Assembly: GCA_028280785.1 (NCBI GenBank)
Contig: JANQLF010000203.1
Location: forward strand, 1-48,224
DNA length: 48,224 nt
Origin: Planctomycetota bacterium
GTDB taxonomy: Bacteria; Planctomycetota; UBA11346
Direction: 5' to 3'
A program made the position numbers and the translations under genes. Below, one piece after another: positions 9,067 to 18,095 of this stretch. Position 1 is the stretch's first letter. Every line of letters begins with the position of its first letter. Below the pieces are notes generated by a model that worked only from the letters and a program-made list of their open reading frames with translations, was not told where the DNA came from and did not search any database.

Positions 9067-9927
9067 ATGCGAATTGACAATGAAGTGATAATTAACGACC
9101 AGAACTCGAGCTTTCGCAGCTTCGTGCACACTCGCCGCGAGATCGAATTCAGCCTCCATTGCCACATCGAGTATGAGCTGGTGGTGATCAATTCGGGTGA
9201 AGGGCAGCGCTTCGTTGGCGACAGCCTCGAACCCTTCATCGCTGGCGACATGGTGCTGATTGGACCGCAGTTGCCGCATTCTTGGTTGGCTCGCCATGAT
9301 CCGGCTGGTTATGACATCGCGGTTTTTCAATTTCAGGCCAAGTGGATCCATCGTCATTTTCAAGATATGCCCGAGTGTACTTCGATTATGGACTTATTAC
9401 ATAAAGCGATTCGCGGCGTGTATTTTGATCCGGAAGAAACCGACGCGATACGTCAACGCATCATGGCAACGCCTGAAGATAAACCCTTTGAAAAATTAAT
9501 GATTTTATTGCAGAGCCTACATGACCTGAGTCAGTTAGAAGAGCAACGCGTTTTATCATCACAGCTCTATCAATTACCGGGTACGCTGCAGCGCGATGAA
9601 CGTAAAATAAATGAAATCTGTGGACACTTATTGCAGCACTTTACCTATCCCATCTCACAAGAAGCGGTCGCAGCGCGTTTTGATATGAGTACCACCGCGC
9701 TGAGTCGCTTTTTTAAAAAGCACACAGGCAAAACATTTACCGCCTATATTCACGAGCTGCGTATTGCCAAAGCTTGTGAAATGTTAAGTCAAACCGATTT
9801 AAGTGTGCAAAGCATCGCTTCGGATGTTGGATTTAGTAATATATCACAATTTAATCGCATATTCGCCCGTTTAAAAGAAATGAGCCCGCGGGCATTTCGT
9901 AAGCAGTTATTAGGGAAGATCTCGTGA
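9067..9927 (+). CDS. AraC-family regulator with N-terminal cupin domain
   Basis: A 286-residue regulator. The N-terminal 90 residues form a cupin-like sensor (SLHCHIEYELVVINSGEG, FIAGDMVLIGPQLPHSW) and the last 100 residues form the double helix-turn-helix (FDMSTTALSRFFKKHTGKTF, SIASDVGFSNISQFNRIFAR). Such proteins usually bind a sugar or small carboxylate and activate adjacent promoters. It is divergent from the PhyH gene, with about 115 bases between the two starts for shared operators. The methyltransferase gene overlaps its stop by four bases, suggesting a common transcript. The ligand is unknown. Confidence 0.88.
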   Translation: MRIDNEVIINDQNSSFRSFVHTRREIEFSLHCHIEYELVVINSGEGQRFVGDSLEPFIAGDMVLIGPQLPHSWLARHDPAGYDIAVFQFQAKWIHRHFQDMPECTSIMDLLHKAIRGVYFDPEETDAIRQRIMATPEDKPFEKLMILLQSLHDLSQLEEQRVLSSQLYQLPGTLQRDERKINEICGHLLQHFTYPISQEAVAARFDMSTTALSRFFKKHTGKTFTAYIHELRIAKACEMLSQTDLSVQSIASDVGFSNISQFNRIFARLKEMSPRAFRKQLLGKIS

Positions 9928-10562
9928 ATAAAGAACATGAATTAGGCGCGCCACCTGCTGATACCGGCGCACAGGCATGGGAAACGATCTATCAAGCTGA
10001 TGATGCCGGTTGGGATTTAGGCGAGGCGAGTCCAGCTCTTATGCATCTGATTAATGATAAATTATTGCCGGAGCCACCGCAGACGGTTTTAGTTCCTGGT
10101 TGTGGTACCGGACACGACGCCTTGGCTTTTGCCAAGGCTGGTTATGAGTGCATTGCCATGGATTTTGCACCGAGTGCGATTGCCGCGGCGAAAAAACGCG
10201 CCGAAGATTCTGTATTCACCTGCATCGAAGCCGACGCGCTCGCTGCTGATAATGGTGTGGCTGATGACAGCGTCGATATTATTTTTGAACATACCTTTTT
10301 TTGTGCGCTTCAACCAAGTCAGCGCGAGGCGTATGCGGTTGCTCTTGCGCGCATGATAAAAACGCATGGTGAGGTATGGGCATTAAGCATGCGGACAAAG
10401 TTTACTAATCGACAACCTTATGATTCAACGCCTGAGGAATACGTTGCACTGATGGAAGCACATGGTTTTACCTGCATCGAACAAACAGCGATGGAGCCAT
10501 GGTCACATCAACGTCGCAAAGGCCGTGAAACCTTAGTTCAATTACAGTATCAAGGAAGATAA
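9924..10562 (+). CDS. SAM-dependent methyltransferase, thiopurine/thiol methyltransferase-like
   Basis: A 212-residue class I methyltransferase. The SAM-binding glycine loop is VLVPGCGTGHDALAFAKAGY, with MDFAP as the acidic end of strand 2 and DIIFEHTFFCALQP as motif IV. The N-terminal WETIYQADDAGWDLGEASPAL matches the TPMT-like subgroup, whose members methylate thiols, halides or metalloid compounds. It starts at a GTG that overlaps the araC stop (GTGA) and ends in a TAATG overlap with the next gene, so three genes are translationally coupled. The acceptor is not predictable from sequence. Confidence 0.85.
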   Translation: MNKEHELGAPPADTGAQAWETIYQADDAGWDLGEASPALMHLINDKLLPEPPQTVLVPGCGTGHDALAFAKAGYECIAMDFAPSAIAAAKKRAEDSVFTCIEADALAADNGVADDSVDIIFEHTFFCALQPSQREAYAVALARMIKTHGEVWALSMRTKFTNRQPYDSTPEEYVALMEAHGFTCIEQTAMEPWSHQRRKGRETLVQLQYQGR

Positions 10563-10870
10563 TGGAAACTCAGCATCTCAATTCGCTACGCAAAGTTGGT
10601 ATTATTGAAGGCATTTCGTTTATCTTATTACTCGGTGTGGCCATGCCTTTGAAATACATGTGGGACATGCCGATGGCTGTAACTATTGTTGGTGGTGCGC
10701 ACGGACTCTTATTTATGTGGTACTGCATTGTTCTGCTCTTTGCGAAAATGGAACGCAATTGGACGCTTGGAAAGTGTGCACTGCTCTTTATTGCTTCGGT
10801 TTTACCATTTGGCCCGTTTGTCGCAGAGGTGCATCTTAAGAAAGAAGCAGAAGGCAGCACTGATACATAG
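10562..10870 (+). CDS. DUF3817 small integral membrane protein
   Basis: A 102-residue membrane protein with three predicted hydrophobic segments. The pattern LRKVGIIEGISFILLLGVAMPLKY followed by a segment with GGAHGLLFMWYCIVLLF fits DUF3817 (YdzA-like), a family of unknown function often near transporters or lipid-related genes. The start ATG overlaps the methyltransferase stop. It probably belongs to the araC-methyltransferase transcript. Confidence 0.75.
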   Translation: METQHLNSLRKVGIIEGISFILLLGVAMPLKYMWDMPMAVTIVGGAHGLLFMWYCIVLLFAKMERNWTLGKCALLFIASVLPFGPFVAEVHLKKEAEGSTDT

Positions 10871-10890
10871 GCTTGTAATTTGAATAAAGT

Positions 10891-11697
10891 ATGCTCAACA
10901 CACGAATAGATAATATATTATTTGAGCTATTAGCTATTGTATTTGGTTCGGTATTTTACATCAGTTCTTATGTAGTAACTGAACATCATTATCCATGGCC
11001 ATTAATATGGGCATCGCCTTTTATTCTTTGGTTATTTTATTTGATAGTTTTAAGGATGATGAGAATGTATTTTCCGGAGTCAGCGGAGGTACTTAGCAAA
11101 TCAGCTATAATATTATTCTATATAAGTTTATCGATTGCTTCTGTAGGGTGCCTTATTCTAGATCCCTGGTCATTGCCCTGGGCACTTATTTTTTTGATTG
11201 CAGTGTGGGTGCCTACTTATTGGTTGATTAAGGGTGAAGTCATAATGTTTAGAGTTCAAGATATGGAATTATTAGATGGTGTGAAAGATGAAGGTGAATT
11301 GATTGAAATTGCTCTTAAGGATTCAGATAAGTATAGACGACTTTTTTCTGTCATGCGGTTAAAAAATAAAGCAGTCTTGGAAACAGTGGTACGGGAAGAT
11401 GCCGATGATGAGGTCAAGGATGCTGCCCGATTAGAAATTGCAGCAATTGAAATGAGTAAAGTCGAAGACCAGTCTAGCCTTGAAAAAATAGCAAAAGACG
11501 CTGAGGAAATCTATATTAAGTGTGCGGCCATTCGTTATATTACGAATGTTGAGTTTTTACGTGAGATATCACTAGAAACAGATTCGACAGAAGTAAAAGA
11601 AGCGGCAAAAGAACGATTTATAAAGATGCTGGATATACTTCACTCAGATCCATCGAAACAAGGGGAGCTGGCCAGGCTCAGAGAACATCTTGAGTAG
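10891..11697 (+). CDS. Membrane protein with cytoplasmic HEAT/armadillo-like repeats
   Basis: This 268-residue protein has about four transmembrane segments in residues 8-115 and then a soluble region of short helical repeats. The repeat is seen in VKDEGELIEIALKDSD, VLETVVREDADDEVKDAARL, SSLEKIAKDAEEIYIKCAAI and FLREISLETDSTEVKEAAKE, a HEAT/PBS-lyase-like pattern. HEAT-like scaffolds usually mediate protein contacts. The DNA is noticeably AT-richer and has more ATA codons than the preceding genes, so it may have a different origin. It begins 20 bases after the DUF3817 gene and converges with htrA. No function can be assigned. Confidence 0.7.
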   Translation: MLNTRIDNILFELLAIVFGSVFYISSYVVTEHHYPWPLIWASPFILWLFYLIVLRMMRMYFPESAEVLSKSAIILFYISLSIASVGCLILDPWSLPWALIFLIAVWVPTYWLIKGEVIMFRVQDMELLDGVKDEGELIEIALKDSDKYRRLFSVMRLKNKAVLETVVREDADDEVKDAARLEIAAIEMSKVEDQSSLEKIAKDAEEIYIKCAAIRYITNVEFLREISLETDSTEVKEAAKERFIKMLDILHSDPSKQGELARLREHLE

Positions 11698-11707
11698 CAG
11701 ACTCTAA

Positions 11708-11735
11708 AACTAAAAACCAACAACCAAAAACTATT
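11708..11735. repeat. Short 7-base-period repeat (AACYAAN)
   Basis: Four tandem heptamers of the form AACYAAN (AACTAAA, AACCAAC, AACCAAA, AACTATT) fill the gap between the convergent HEAT-repeat gene and htrA and run into the htrA stop codon. The period is the same as in the NNTCGAN arrays at 38-47 kb, but the consensus differs. No T-tract terminator is seen here. Confidence 0.5.
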
Positions 11736-13155
11736 TAGTTTCCCTAACCAATCGAACCTTTTTAATCCGCCCGTTCTGAATAATACGCAGCACTAATACC
11801 TGAACATTTTTAGCGTATTGTTCGAATTCCATGGCGCTGCGCACCGGTCCATAACCGATTATTTCATAAATACGGTTGCCTTGTTTTAAACCAGCTTTTT
11901 CAGCAGGTCCATCAGGTGAAATTTTACTGACCATAACGCCGATTTGATCTTCGGGTTTGGCAATGGTTAATCCATAACTGTCGATCTCAATAATTTGATG
12001 TTTGCTGGTATGCTCGCGAATGCTGGCCAATAATTGTTCACCTGATACGGGGGTGACGTTTACCTCGTGAATTTCACCATTGCGCCAAATGGTTATGGGA
12101 AGTTCTTTACCGATACGCGCACTGGCAAGCAGGGTGCGCACATGTTCGATGCCTTTCACCGTTTTTGAATGCACGGATAAAATCACGTCTTTAGATTGTA
12201 AGCCAGCTTCGGCGGCAGGGGTGCCAGGAAAGACAATACGTATAGCAACCGCTTTGGTATTCTTGATGCCGATTTTATCCGCTTCTTCTGGTCGAATTTC
12301 GCGCATGTCGATGCCGACCATTGGAAAACTAAAATAGCCAAATTCTTTTAAGTCTTCAGCAACGCGTTTAGCTAGGTTAGCGGGAATAGCGAAGCCGAGA
12401 CCAATATTTCCTTCTGACTTACTCAAGATACTCGCATTTACACCAATAACTTCACCTTTTAAATTAATTAATGGTCCGCCGGAATTTCCTTGATTGATTG
12501 CTGCATCGGTTTGAATAAAGGATTCAAAACCGCGTTCGCGTTGATACACACCGGTGTCACGAGCGAGTGCAGAAATAATCCCTGAACTTGCTGAATAACC
12601 AACGCCGAGTGGATAGCCAAGCGCCACAACCCAATCTCCGACCTGCGCTTTATCGGAATCAGCCCAACGGATCGGTGGAATATTCGCTTCGTTTATTTTT
12701 AATACGGCGAGATCTGTTTTGGTATCACCGCCGACATAAATAGCCTGATAATAATGACCGTCATGGGTTTCGATGCGGATATCATCATGGGCAACCGGAC
12801 GACCACCGCGTTTAATGAAATTATTTTGCCCATTCATTTGCAGTACGACATGGGCGTTCGTAATGATATACGAGTACTCGTCGTCGCTGGCAAAAACAAA
12901 ACCAGAGCCTTCACCAAGTTTAACTTGGCGACTTGAGCGGAAGAAACCGGTGGTTTGCACATATTGATGTTGGATTTGAACACTGACCACGCTGGGGCCT
13001 ACAACTTTGTGAATCAAATTAAATGCACGCGAGAATTTATCGAGTTCTTTGGCAACGCTTTCCAATTCTTGGCGTGCCAACTCACGTTCGTTGTCGTCCA
13101 TGCCATAAACGACAGAAAGTAAACCAATAAACACAAAGACGAGTAACAGACGCAT
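11731..13155 (-). CDS. HtrA/Deg-family serine protease with two PDZ domains
   Basis: An exported trypsin-fold protease. After a signal peptide (MRLLLVFVFIGLLSVVYG) and a helical stretch, the catalytic triad is visible: His in YIITNAHVVL, Asp in KTDLAVLKI, Ser in NQGNSGGPLI. Two PDZ domains follow (around PGTPAAEAGLQSKDVI and PDGPAEKAGLKQGNRI). HtrA proteases degrade or refold damaged proteins in the periplasm. A frame starting at 13167 exists, but the ATG at 13155 has GGAG six bases upstream and gives a clean signal peptide. It is the last gene after the FHA-sigma54 activator (56-base gap), which suggests it is an output of that signalling module. Confidence 0.9.
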   Translation of the reverse strand: MRLLLVFVFIGLLSVVYGMDDNERELARQELESVAKELDKFSRAFNLIHKVVGPSVVSVQIQHQYVQTTGFFRSSRQVKLGEGSGFVFASDDEYSYIITNAHVVLQMNGQNNFIKRGGRPVAHDDIRIETHDGHYYQAIYVGGDTKTDLAVLKINEANIPPIRWADSDKAQVGDWVVALGYPLGVGYSASSGIISALARDTGVYQRERGFESFIQTDAAINQGNSGGPLINLKGEVIGVNASILSKSEGNIGLGFAIPANLAKRVAEDLKEFGYFSFPMVGIDMREIRPEEADKIGIKNTKAVAIRIVFPGTPAAEAGLQSKDVILSVHSKTVKGIEHVRTLLASARIGKELPITIWRNGEIHEVNVTPVSGEQLLASIREHTSKHQIIEIDSYGLTIAKPEDQIGVMVSKISPDGPAEKAGLKQGNRIYEIIGYGPVRSAMEFEQYAKNVQVLVLRIIQNGRIKKVRLVRETK

Positions 13156-13211
13156 AATGTGCTCCATCCCCAGAGACGTCGTTGAGTGCTAACTATTACT
13201 GTTAAAGAGCC

Positions 13212-14921
13212 CTATTCCAGGCCGTAATCACCTATCTTCTTGTGAATAGTAGGCCTACTGATACCGAGCAGTCGTGCCGCTTCGCTTTTATTACCATTAC
13301 AGCGCGCTAGGGCGGCCTTAATATGTTGGGCCTCCAGTTCAGCGAGACTAAGGAATTCATCGCTGCTCTCCGCTGTATCCTCACTGATCTCGAGGTCTAA
13401 ATCTTCCGCGCGAATACTGTGTTCGGCCATCACCAAGGCGCGGTGCATGATATTTTCTAATTGGCGCACGTTGCCTGGCCATGCTGCTGCGGCTAAGGCT
13501 TTCGAGGCATCGGCTTCAATAAGCGGACAAGGGCGTCCCTCTGCTTCGCAGAGTCGTTGCAATAATGCCTGGGCCAATAACGGAATATCTTCACGCCGTT
13601 CACTTAACGGTGGTGTATGGACACGTAAAACATCGAGGCGATAAAATAAATCTTCACGAAAATGACCTGCAGCTACTTCAGCATGTAAATCACGATTGGT
13701 CGCAGCAATGACGCGGAAGTGCACATCTTGTTCTTCATGCGATCCAACTGGTGTTACTTTTTTCTCCTGTAAGACACGCAATAATTTTACCTGCATGTCG
13801 AGTGAGAGTTCGCCAATTTCATCCAAAAATAAGGTGCCGCCATCGGCAGCTTGAATTTTACCATCGCGATTTTGTGTTGCGCCAGTAAAGGCACCTTTGA
13901 CGTGACCAAATAATTCAGCTTCAAATAATTGATCGGCAATCGCACCACAGTTGACGGCGATAAATGGGCCGAGGTGGCGGCCAGATAGGTGATGTAAATT
14001 TTTGGCGACTAATTCTTTGCCAGTACCACTTGGACCGGTAATTAAAATAGTCGAATCACCTTGGGCCAAGCGATGGATCCGTGCGCGTAAGGCGCGAATA
14101 GGTTTGCTTTCACCAACAATGTCTTGTTCTAAGTGATCAGCGACAGTTGGGAAATAGACATGGGCGTCAGCGGCAAGCTGCGATAATAAGGATAAATGTT
14201 GTTGAGTGAACGCATCTTTATCGGCACCACGTGCAACCACTATGTGCGAGCCTTCGCCAAGCGGAACGCAACAAGCACTGCCAATTGATTCTTCGGCAAT
14301 GGTTTGGCCATGTAAATCAGCACCAAGTACAAATAAGCGCGCATCTTTGCCAACAGCTAAACGCAAGCACAAACGTTCGCTCATATTACCTTCGAGTAAG
14401 GCACCACGCGAAGCAAGACCATAATGGTCAGGGTGACAAATATTTTTAACAGCACGCATTAATTTTTCAGCACGTTCACTTTGTTCGGTCGCAGCTAATT
14501 CACGACAAACGTGATGAATGATGCTGAGTTGATGAACATCATCACCATCTTCCCAGACTTGGGTTTCGATGCTGTGACTTAATCCAACGCTGGTGCCACC
14601 GTCAGAAATAATGCGTGTTTCATTGGCTTTGGACGCGGTGTCAATAATCGCAAATACACAAGTACCACAGCGGAATTGATCGTTGTGATCAAGGCTTACT
14701 TTAGAAATACGTTTGTCTTTAAAAAAAGTGCCGTTGCTCGAATTATTATCCTGCAAGATTAATTGTGTGCCGTCGATGCTTAATTGGGCGTGATAACGAC
14801 TGCAGGCATCATCATCAATACGCACGTCGCAATGTGGATCTCGTCCGATATCCACCTGATCATTGATCGGAATAGTATTGGGTGTTGCCGTACCTTTGAT
14901 GCAGACGAGTTGCAGGCTCAT
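13212..14921 (-). CDS. Sigma54-dependent transcriptional activator with N-terminal FHA domain
   Basis: A 569-residue enhancer-binding protein. Residues 1-95 are a forkhead-associated domain (GRDPHC, CSRYHAQLSIDG, NNSSNGTF), which binds phosphothreonine peptides. Residues about 110-265 look GAF-like. The AAA+ domain has Walker A GPSGTGKELVA, the sigma54-contacting loop GAFTGA, and Walker B GGTLFLDEIGEL. The C-terminal Fis-type helix-turn-helix is KSEAARLLGISRPTIHKKI. No receiver domain is present, so control is probably by kinase-dependent phosphopeptide binding. It starts nine bases after the stop of the Ser/Thr kinase, which is the natural candidate for its upstream signal. Confidence 0.92.
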   Translation of the reverse strand: MSLQLVCIKGTATPNTIPINDQVDIGRDPHCDVRIDDDACSRYHAQLSIDGTQLILQDNNSSNGTFFKDKRISKVSLDHNDQFRCGTCVFAIIDTASKANETRIISDGGTSVGLSHSIETQVWEDGDDVHQLSIIHHVCRELAATEQSERAEKLMRAVKNICHPDHYGLASRGALLEGNMSERLCLRLAVGKDARLFVLGADLHGQTIAEESIGSACCVPLGEGSHIVVARGADKDAFTQQHLSLLSQLAADAHVYFPTVADHLEQDIVGESKPIRALRARIHRLAQGDSTILITGPSGTGKELVAKNLHHLSGRHLGPFIAVNCGAIADQLFEAELFGHVKGAFTGATQNRDGKIQAADGGTLFLDEIGELSLDMQVKLLRVLQEKKVTPVGSHEEQDVHFRVIAATNRDLHAEVAAGHFREDLFYRLDVLRVHTPPLSERREDIPLLAQALLQRLCEAEGRPCPLIEADASKALAAAAWPGNVRQLENIMHRALVMAEHSIRAEDLDLEISEDTAESSDEFLSLAELEAQHIKAALARCNGNKSEAARLLGISRPTIHKKIGDYGLE

Positions 14922-14930
14922 GATAGCAAT

Positions 14931-17180
14931 CTAAGGCGTTACCAAGACTGGTCTAGGAGCATGGGTCTGATTCATCTCTCGCTCCTTCATTATCTGAGTT
15001 TCAATTGCCTGTTCTTGCATGGTTCGTGTTTGTGCCTCGGATCGAGCGCGTTCGACGTTGAAGGTTAAAAGAATAAATGCTGTAATTACAACGGATAATG
15101 AAATAATTGTGGCACTGAGACTATAGTGTCTTTCTTTTTCTTCAGGCGGATTAATGACCCAATGTAACATGTGCTGTGCAATATGCGCACAAACGGCCCA
15201 TAAAATACAAGCGAGGGTAAACAGCAAGACAGGCTGAATGGGGAATTGCAGCGATAGTTGACCGCTGCTGATAAAATGACTGAGCGTTACTGCTGGAATA
15301 AAACCAAGAATTTGTGCATAAGCGCCATAATAACCACGGAGTAGGCTCCACACCAGACCACCAGCTATTAATCCTAAGCCAATTTCTAAAATATTGCTGT
15401 AATTAAAATAGTGGGTAACGGTGACACCAACATCGACCATATGCGTGGTTGGCGTTTGGTCGATAAAACATAAGCCAATAAGCAGAGCACTGCCGGCAAA
15501 ACATAAACCACTGGCAAGTCCATTAAAATTACTCGGTGTGAGTTTACGACGTGTGTGTAATTGCGATAAGAAGTATAAACTAAATCCGGCGAAAATAGCG
15601 GTAAAGACCATATCATTGGTTTGATAGAATAAATAACTCATGTAGCCAAATCCTGCTGCGGCAGGAAGCGCTGATAAAAAAGCTGGCCACAAGGATGGCA
15701 GCATTTCTGCTTCCTTGGGAACTTTCGCATGCTTTTTCGTATGATTTTTTATCATTGGCATGCGTTTATAGCGGCTATCTCCAGCTGGGCAGATAATACC
15801 GATAGCTAAATAGGGTATCAGGGCAATAAAACTGGTGAGGGGGCAGAGAAATATAAATATTAATCGCCACACACCCGGGTTGGCACTTTGACTGCCTAGC
15901 ATTTCACAGACGCCAAGAAACCAACCGTCACCGCGTTTTGGTAAATGGGCATTTAATGGTTTTGGTTGATAATGCACATCCGGACAATTGGGAATCAGGA
16001 CGACCATTGCCACATAGGCAATAAACGAAAGGCCGCCGGTCATACCGATGCTTAAACTGACTGCTAAGCGAATCCAATTAGCATCGATACCAGTGTAAGC
16101 GCCGAGACCACTACAAACGCCACCAAACCAACCGTGCTCACTGTAGCGATAAAATGTACGACCGTGTGGATACGGATTGACTTCGCTTTGTTGATAGCGC
16201 TGCGTGACATTGCCAATCGCAGCTAAGACAGCGTCGGCATTTGGATAACGTTTATTCGGATCACGCTCTAATAAACAGAGTATGATTTTATTCCATAAAT
16301 GACGATCGCTGGCCGACCATTGCTTCATAAATTGTGCTGGATCTTCAAAACGACCTTCAGGTAAATTACCGGAAACACATTCGTATAAAACCACACCAAG
16401 GGCGTAGAGGTCAGCGCGTGGATCAATATCACGCGAGCCTTTGCTTTGTTCCGGAGCCATATAGGCGTAGGTGCCTAAAACGACATTGGTATGCGTTAAC
16501 ATAGTGAGGGTGTTGCCCTCGTGCGAGCTATGAACTTGTGCAATACCAAAATCACTCAGCGCATAATCACCATTTTCAAGGACTAATATATTTTCTGGTT
16601 TTATGTCGCGGTGAATAATATTTTCTTGATGAGCATGCTTGAGTGCTTGTAAACAGTCAAAGGCAATGTGCTTTAAGGCCTTGGCCGTTAATCCACCTTG
16701 ACGATAGGTATCAATGGTGTTGCGTAGTGAATGTTTAGCGACTGTTGGTGTTACATAATAGAGTCGACCATTACTGTCGCCGTGGTCGGTTATCGGAATA
16801 ATGTGTGGATGATCAAAACGTTGCAGGCTATCGATTTCGCGCATAAAGCGTTTGCGAATGGCTTCATTATCGGCAACGCGTTTTAAGAGAATTTTAATAA
16901 CTTGTTGTGTATCGTTTTTTTTAGCGATCCACACTTCAGCCATACCACCTTGGCCAATTTTACGCTCTAAGGTATAGCCGGCAAAAACTTCACCTTTATT
17001 TGCTGTCCAATCATCGGTGCTCGGTCCTTCGCTGACTATGGCAGTGGCATCAAGTGCGGCCTCAAAGCTGCGTCCGCAGCGCGGACAGCAGACTACACCG
17101 GCGAGTGCGTCTGCGTCGAAAGTATGCTGACAGGCAGGACAGTTATGGGACAATTGCGGTGATTCCTTTGTTATAAGCAT
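14931..17180 (-). CDS. Membrane Ser/Thr protein kinase with zinc ribbon and two PspC domains
   Basis: A 749-residue protein. Residues 14-35 hold a CPAC...CPRC zinc ribbon. The Hanks-type kinase spans about 67-330 (GQGGMAEVW glycine loop, lysine in VIKILL, HRDIKPENIL catalytic loop, DFGIAQ, MAPEQ). Two PspC-type domains follow (GWFGGVCSGLGAYTGIDANW and GWFLGVCEMLGSQSANPGVW), each with hydrophobic segments, then a further multi-span region and a short cytoplasmic-looking tail. PspC is the membrane sensor of the phage-shock response, so the fusion suggests a kinase that reads membrane stress. No Shine-Dalgarno precedes the start, which lies nine bases after a stable hairpin. Confidence 0.9.
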   Translation of the reverse strand: MLITKESPQLSHNCPACQHTFDADALAGVVCCPRCGRSFEAALDATAIVSEGPSTDDWTANKGEVFAGYTLERKIGQGGMAEVWIAKKNDTQQVIKILLKRVADNEAIRKRFMREIDSLQRFDHPHIIPITDHGDSNGRLYYVTPTVAKHSLRNTIDTYRQGGLTAKALKHIAFDCLQALKHAHQENIIHRDIKPENILVLENGDYALSDFGIAQVHSSHEGNTLTMLTHTNVVLGTYAYMAPEQSKGSRDIDPRADLYALGVVLYECVSGNLPEGRFEDPAQFMKQWSASDRHLWNKIILCLLERDPNKRYPNADAVLAAIGNVTQRYQQSEVNPYPHGRTFYRYSEHGWFGGVCSGLGAYTGIDANWIRLAVSLSIGMTGGLSFIAYVAMVVLIPNCPDVHYQPKPLNAHLPKRGDGWFLGVCEMLGSQSANPGVWRLIFIFLCPLTSFIALIPYLAIGIICPAGDSRYKRMPMIKNHTKKHAKVPKEAEMLPSLWPAFLSALPAAAGFGYMSYLFYQTNDMVFTAIFAGFSLYFLSQLHTRRKLTPSNFNGLASGLCFAGSALLIGLCFIDQTPTTHMVDVGVTVTHYFNYSNILEIGLGLIAGGLVWSLLRGYYGAYAQILGFIPAVTLSHFISSGQLSLQFPIQPVLLFTLACILWAVCAHIAQHMLHWVINPPEEKERHYSLSATIISLSVVITAFILLTFNVERARSEAQTRTMQEQAIETQIMKEREMNQTHAPRPVLVTP

Positions 17181-17189
17181 AATAATGGT

Positions 17190-17215
17190 GGCGGCCTGTG
17201 CTAGGACAGGCCGCC
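17190..17215 (-). promoter_or_regulatory. Stable intercistronic hairpin before the kinase start
   Basis: GGCGGCCTGT (17190-17199) and ACAGGCCGCC (17206-17215) form a perfect 10-bp, mostly G-C stem with a six-base loop. It lies between the coiled-coil gene and the kinase gene, nine bases before the kinase ATG, in a place where a ribosome-binding site would be expected but none is seen. No T-run follows on the minus strand, so it is not a standard terminator. It could stabilise or attenuate the message so that the upstream structural proteins are made in excess of the kinase. Confidence 0.55.
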
Positions 17216-17224
17216 CCTTCTTTA

Positions 17225-18079
17225 TTATTCAGATTTAAAAGCTAAAGCTTCCGTTTCGCTTGCTGCAGGTGCAGTTTGCGGTTTGTCTAATGCAGCGTCC
17301 AAGAGACCAAGCACATCGTGTTTTTCAGGTTCACTGAAATTGATTTGCTGTGGACTTGGTACGGCATCATAACGTTCATCTAAAGCACGTTGCTGTACAG
17401 CCAATTCACGTTCCAATCGGGTGAAATTATTTTCAACTTCTTGGAAGGCACCGGCATCAATAGCATGAGGCATGGTGTCGAGTGTGCTGATTAATTCATT
17501 ACGAATAGCAATGTTTTCAGCTTGTGCTTCTAATTGATGTAAGCGCACAGCAAATTGTTCGCGTTGATCTTCAGCGCGTTCGAGTTGTTGTTCCGCTTGA
17601 GCAACTGCACTTTTTAATGCGTGCAGCGTTTGTTGCTTCGCGTCGAAAATAGAGCGTGAGCGTTGTAGCGCTTCCGCTTTATTGGTCGCTTCGTTAGCAA
17701 CTGTTTGGTAACTATATTCTTTGTCACCAATAGTGTAGCTGGCTTTATGGACAGCAAGAATATCGCGAGCGGCTGTTACTTCGCCGATCAAATGTTTTTG
17801 CTGTTCCTGTGCACGTTTGACATCTTGTTCGAGATATTCGATATCGACTTCTTGTTTGATGATTTTACGACGTTGTTCAATCATCACTTCATCAAGGTCG
17901 TGAATTAATGTCTCGAGACGTTCGATTTCAAACGAGACCGGCACCATTTCTTGTGCCGATTCAGAAGCCATGCGAGCGCCAGTCTCTACATAGCTAGAAA
18001 ATGTACCCCAACCAAGCAGCAAGACACCAGCGATGGCTGCCCCTGAAACGGTGTACACTATTTTTTTGCATCCAAACAT
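17225..18079 (-). CDS. Membrane-anchored long coiled-coil protein (PspA-like in position)
   Basis: A frame opens at 18199, but the ATG at 18079 has AGGAG upstream and gives a 284-residue protein starting with a membrane anchor (YTVSGAAIAGVLLLGWGTF). Then follow VPVSFEIERLETLIHDLDE and about 170 residues of heptad-rich coiled coil, and a proline/alanine-rich tail. The layout, including an F-x-Y or Y-x-Y segment in the middle (YTIGDKEYSYQTVA), recalls coiled-coil proteins common in planctomycetes. It resembles PspA in being a helical rod, but unlike PspA it has its own transmembrane anchor. It precedes the PspC-kinase gene and probably acts in the same envelope response. No enzymatic motif is seen. 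Confidence 0.75.
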   Translation of the reverse strand: MFGCKKIVYTVSGAAIAGVLLLGWGTFSSYVETGARMASESAQEMVPVSFEIERLETLIHDLDEVMIEQRRKIIKQEVDIEYLEQDVKRAQEQQKHLIGEVTAARDILAVHKASYTIGDKEYSYQTVANEATNKAEALQRSRSIFDAKQQTLHALKSAVAQAEQQLERAEDQREQFAVRLHQLEAQAENIAIRNELISTLDTMPHAIDAGAFQEVENNFTRLERELAVQQRALDERYDAVPSPQQINFSEPEKHDVLGLLDAALDKPQTAPAASETEALAFKSE

Positions 18080-18095
18080 AATGAGGCTCCTTTCC

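Noticed and set aside
13184-13192. GAGTGCTAA, an exact half of a CIRCE heat-shock operator, upstream of htrA.
   Set aside because: The second inverted half is absent at the required 9-base spacing, so it is not evidence for HrcA control.
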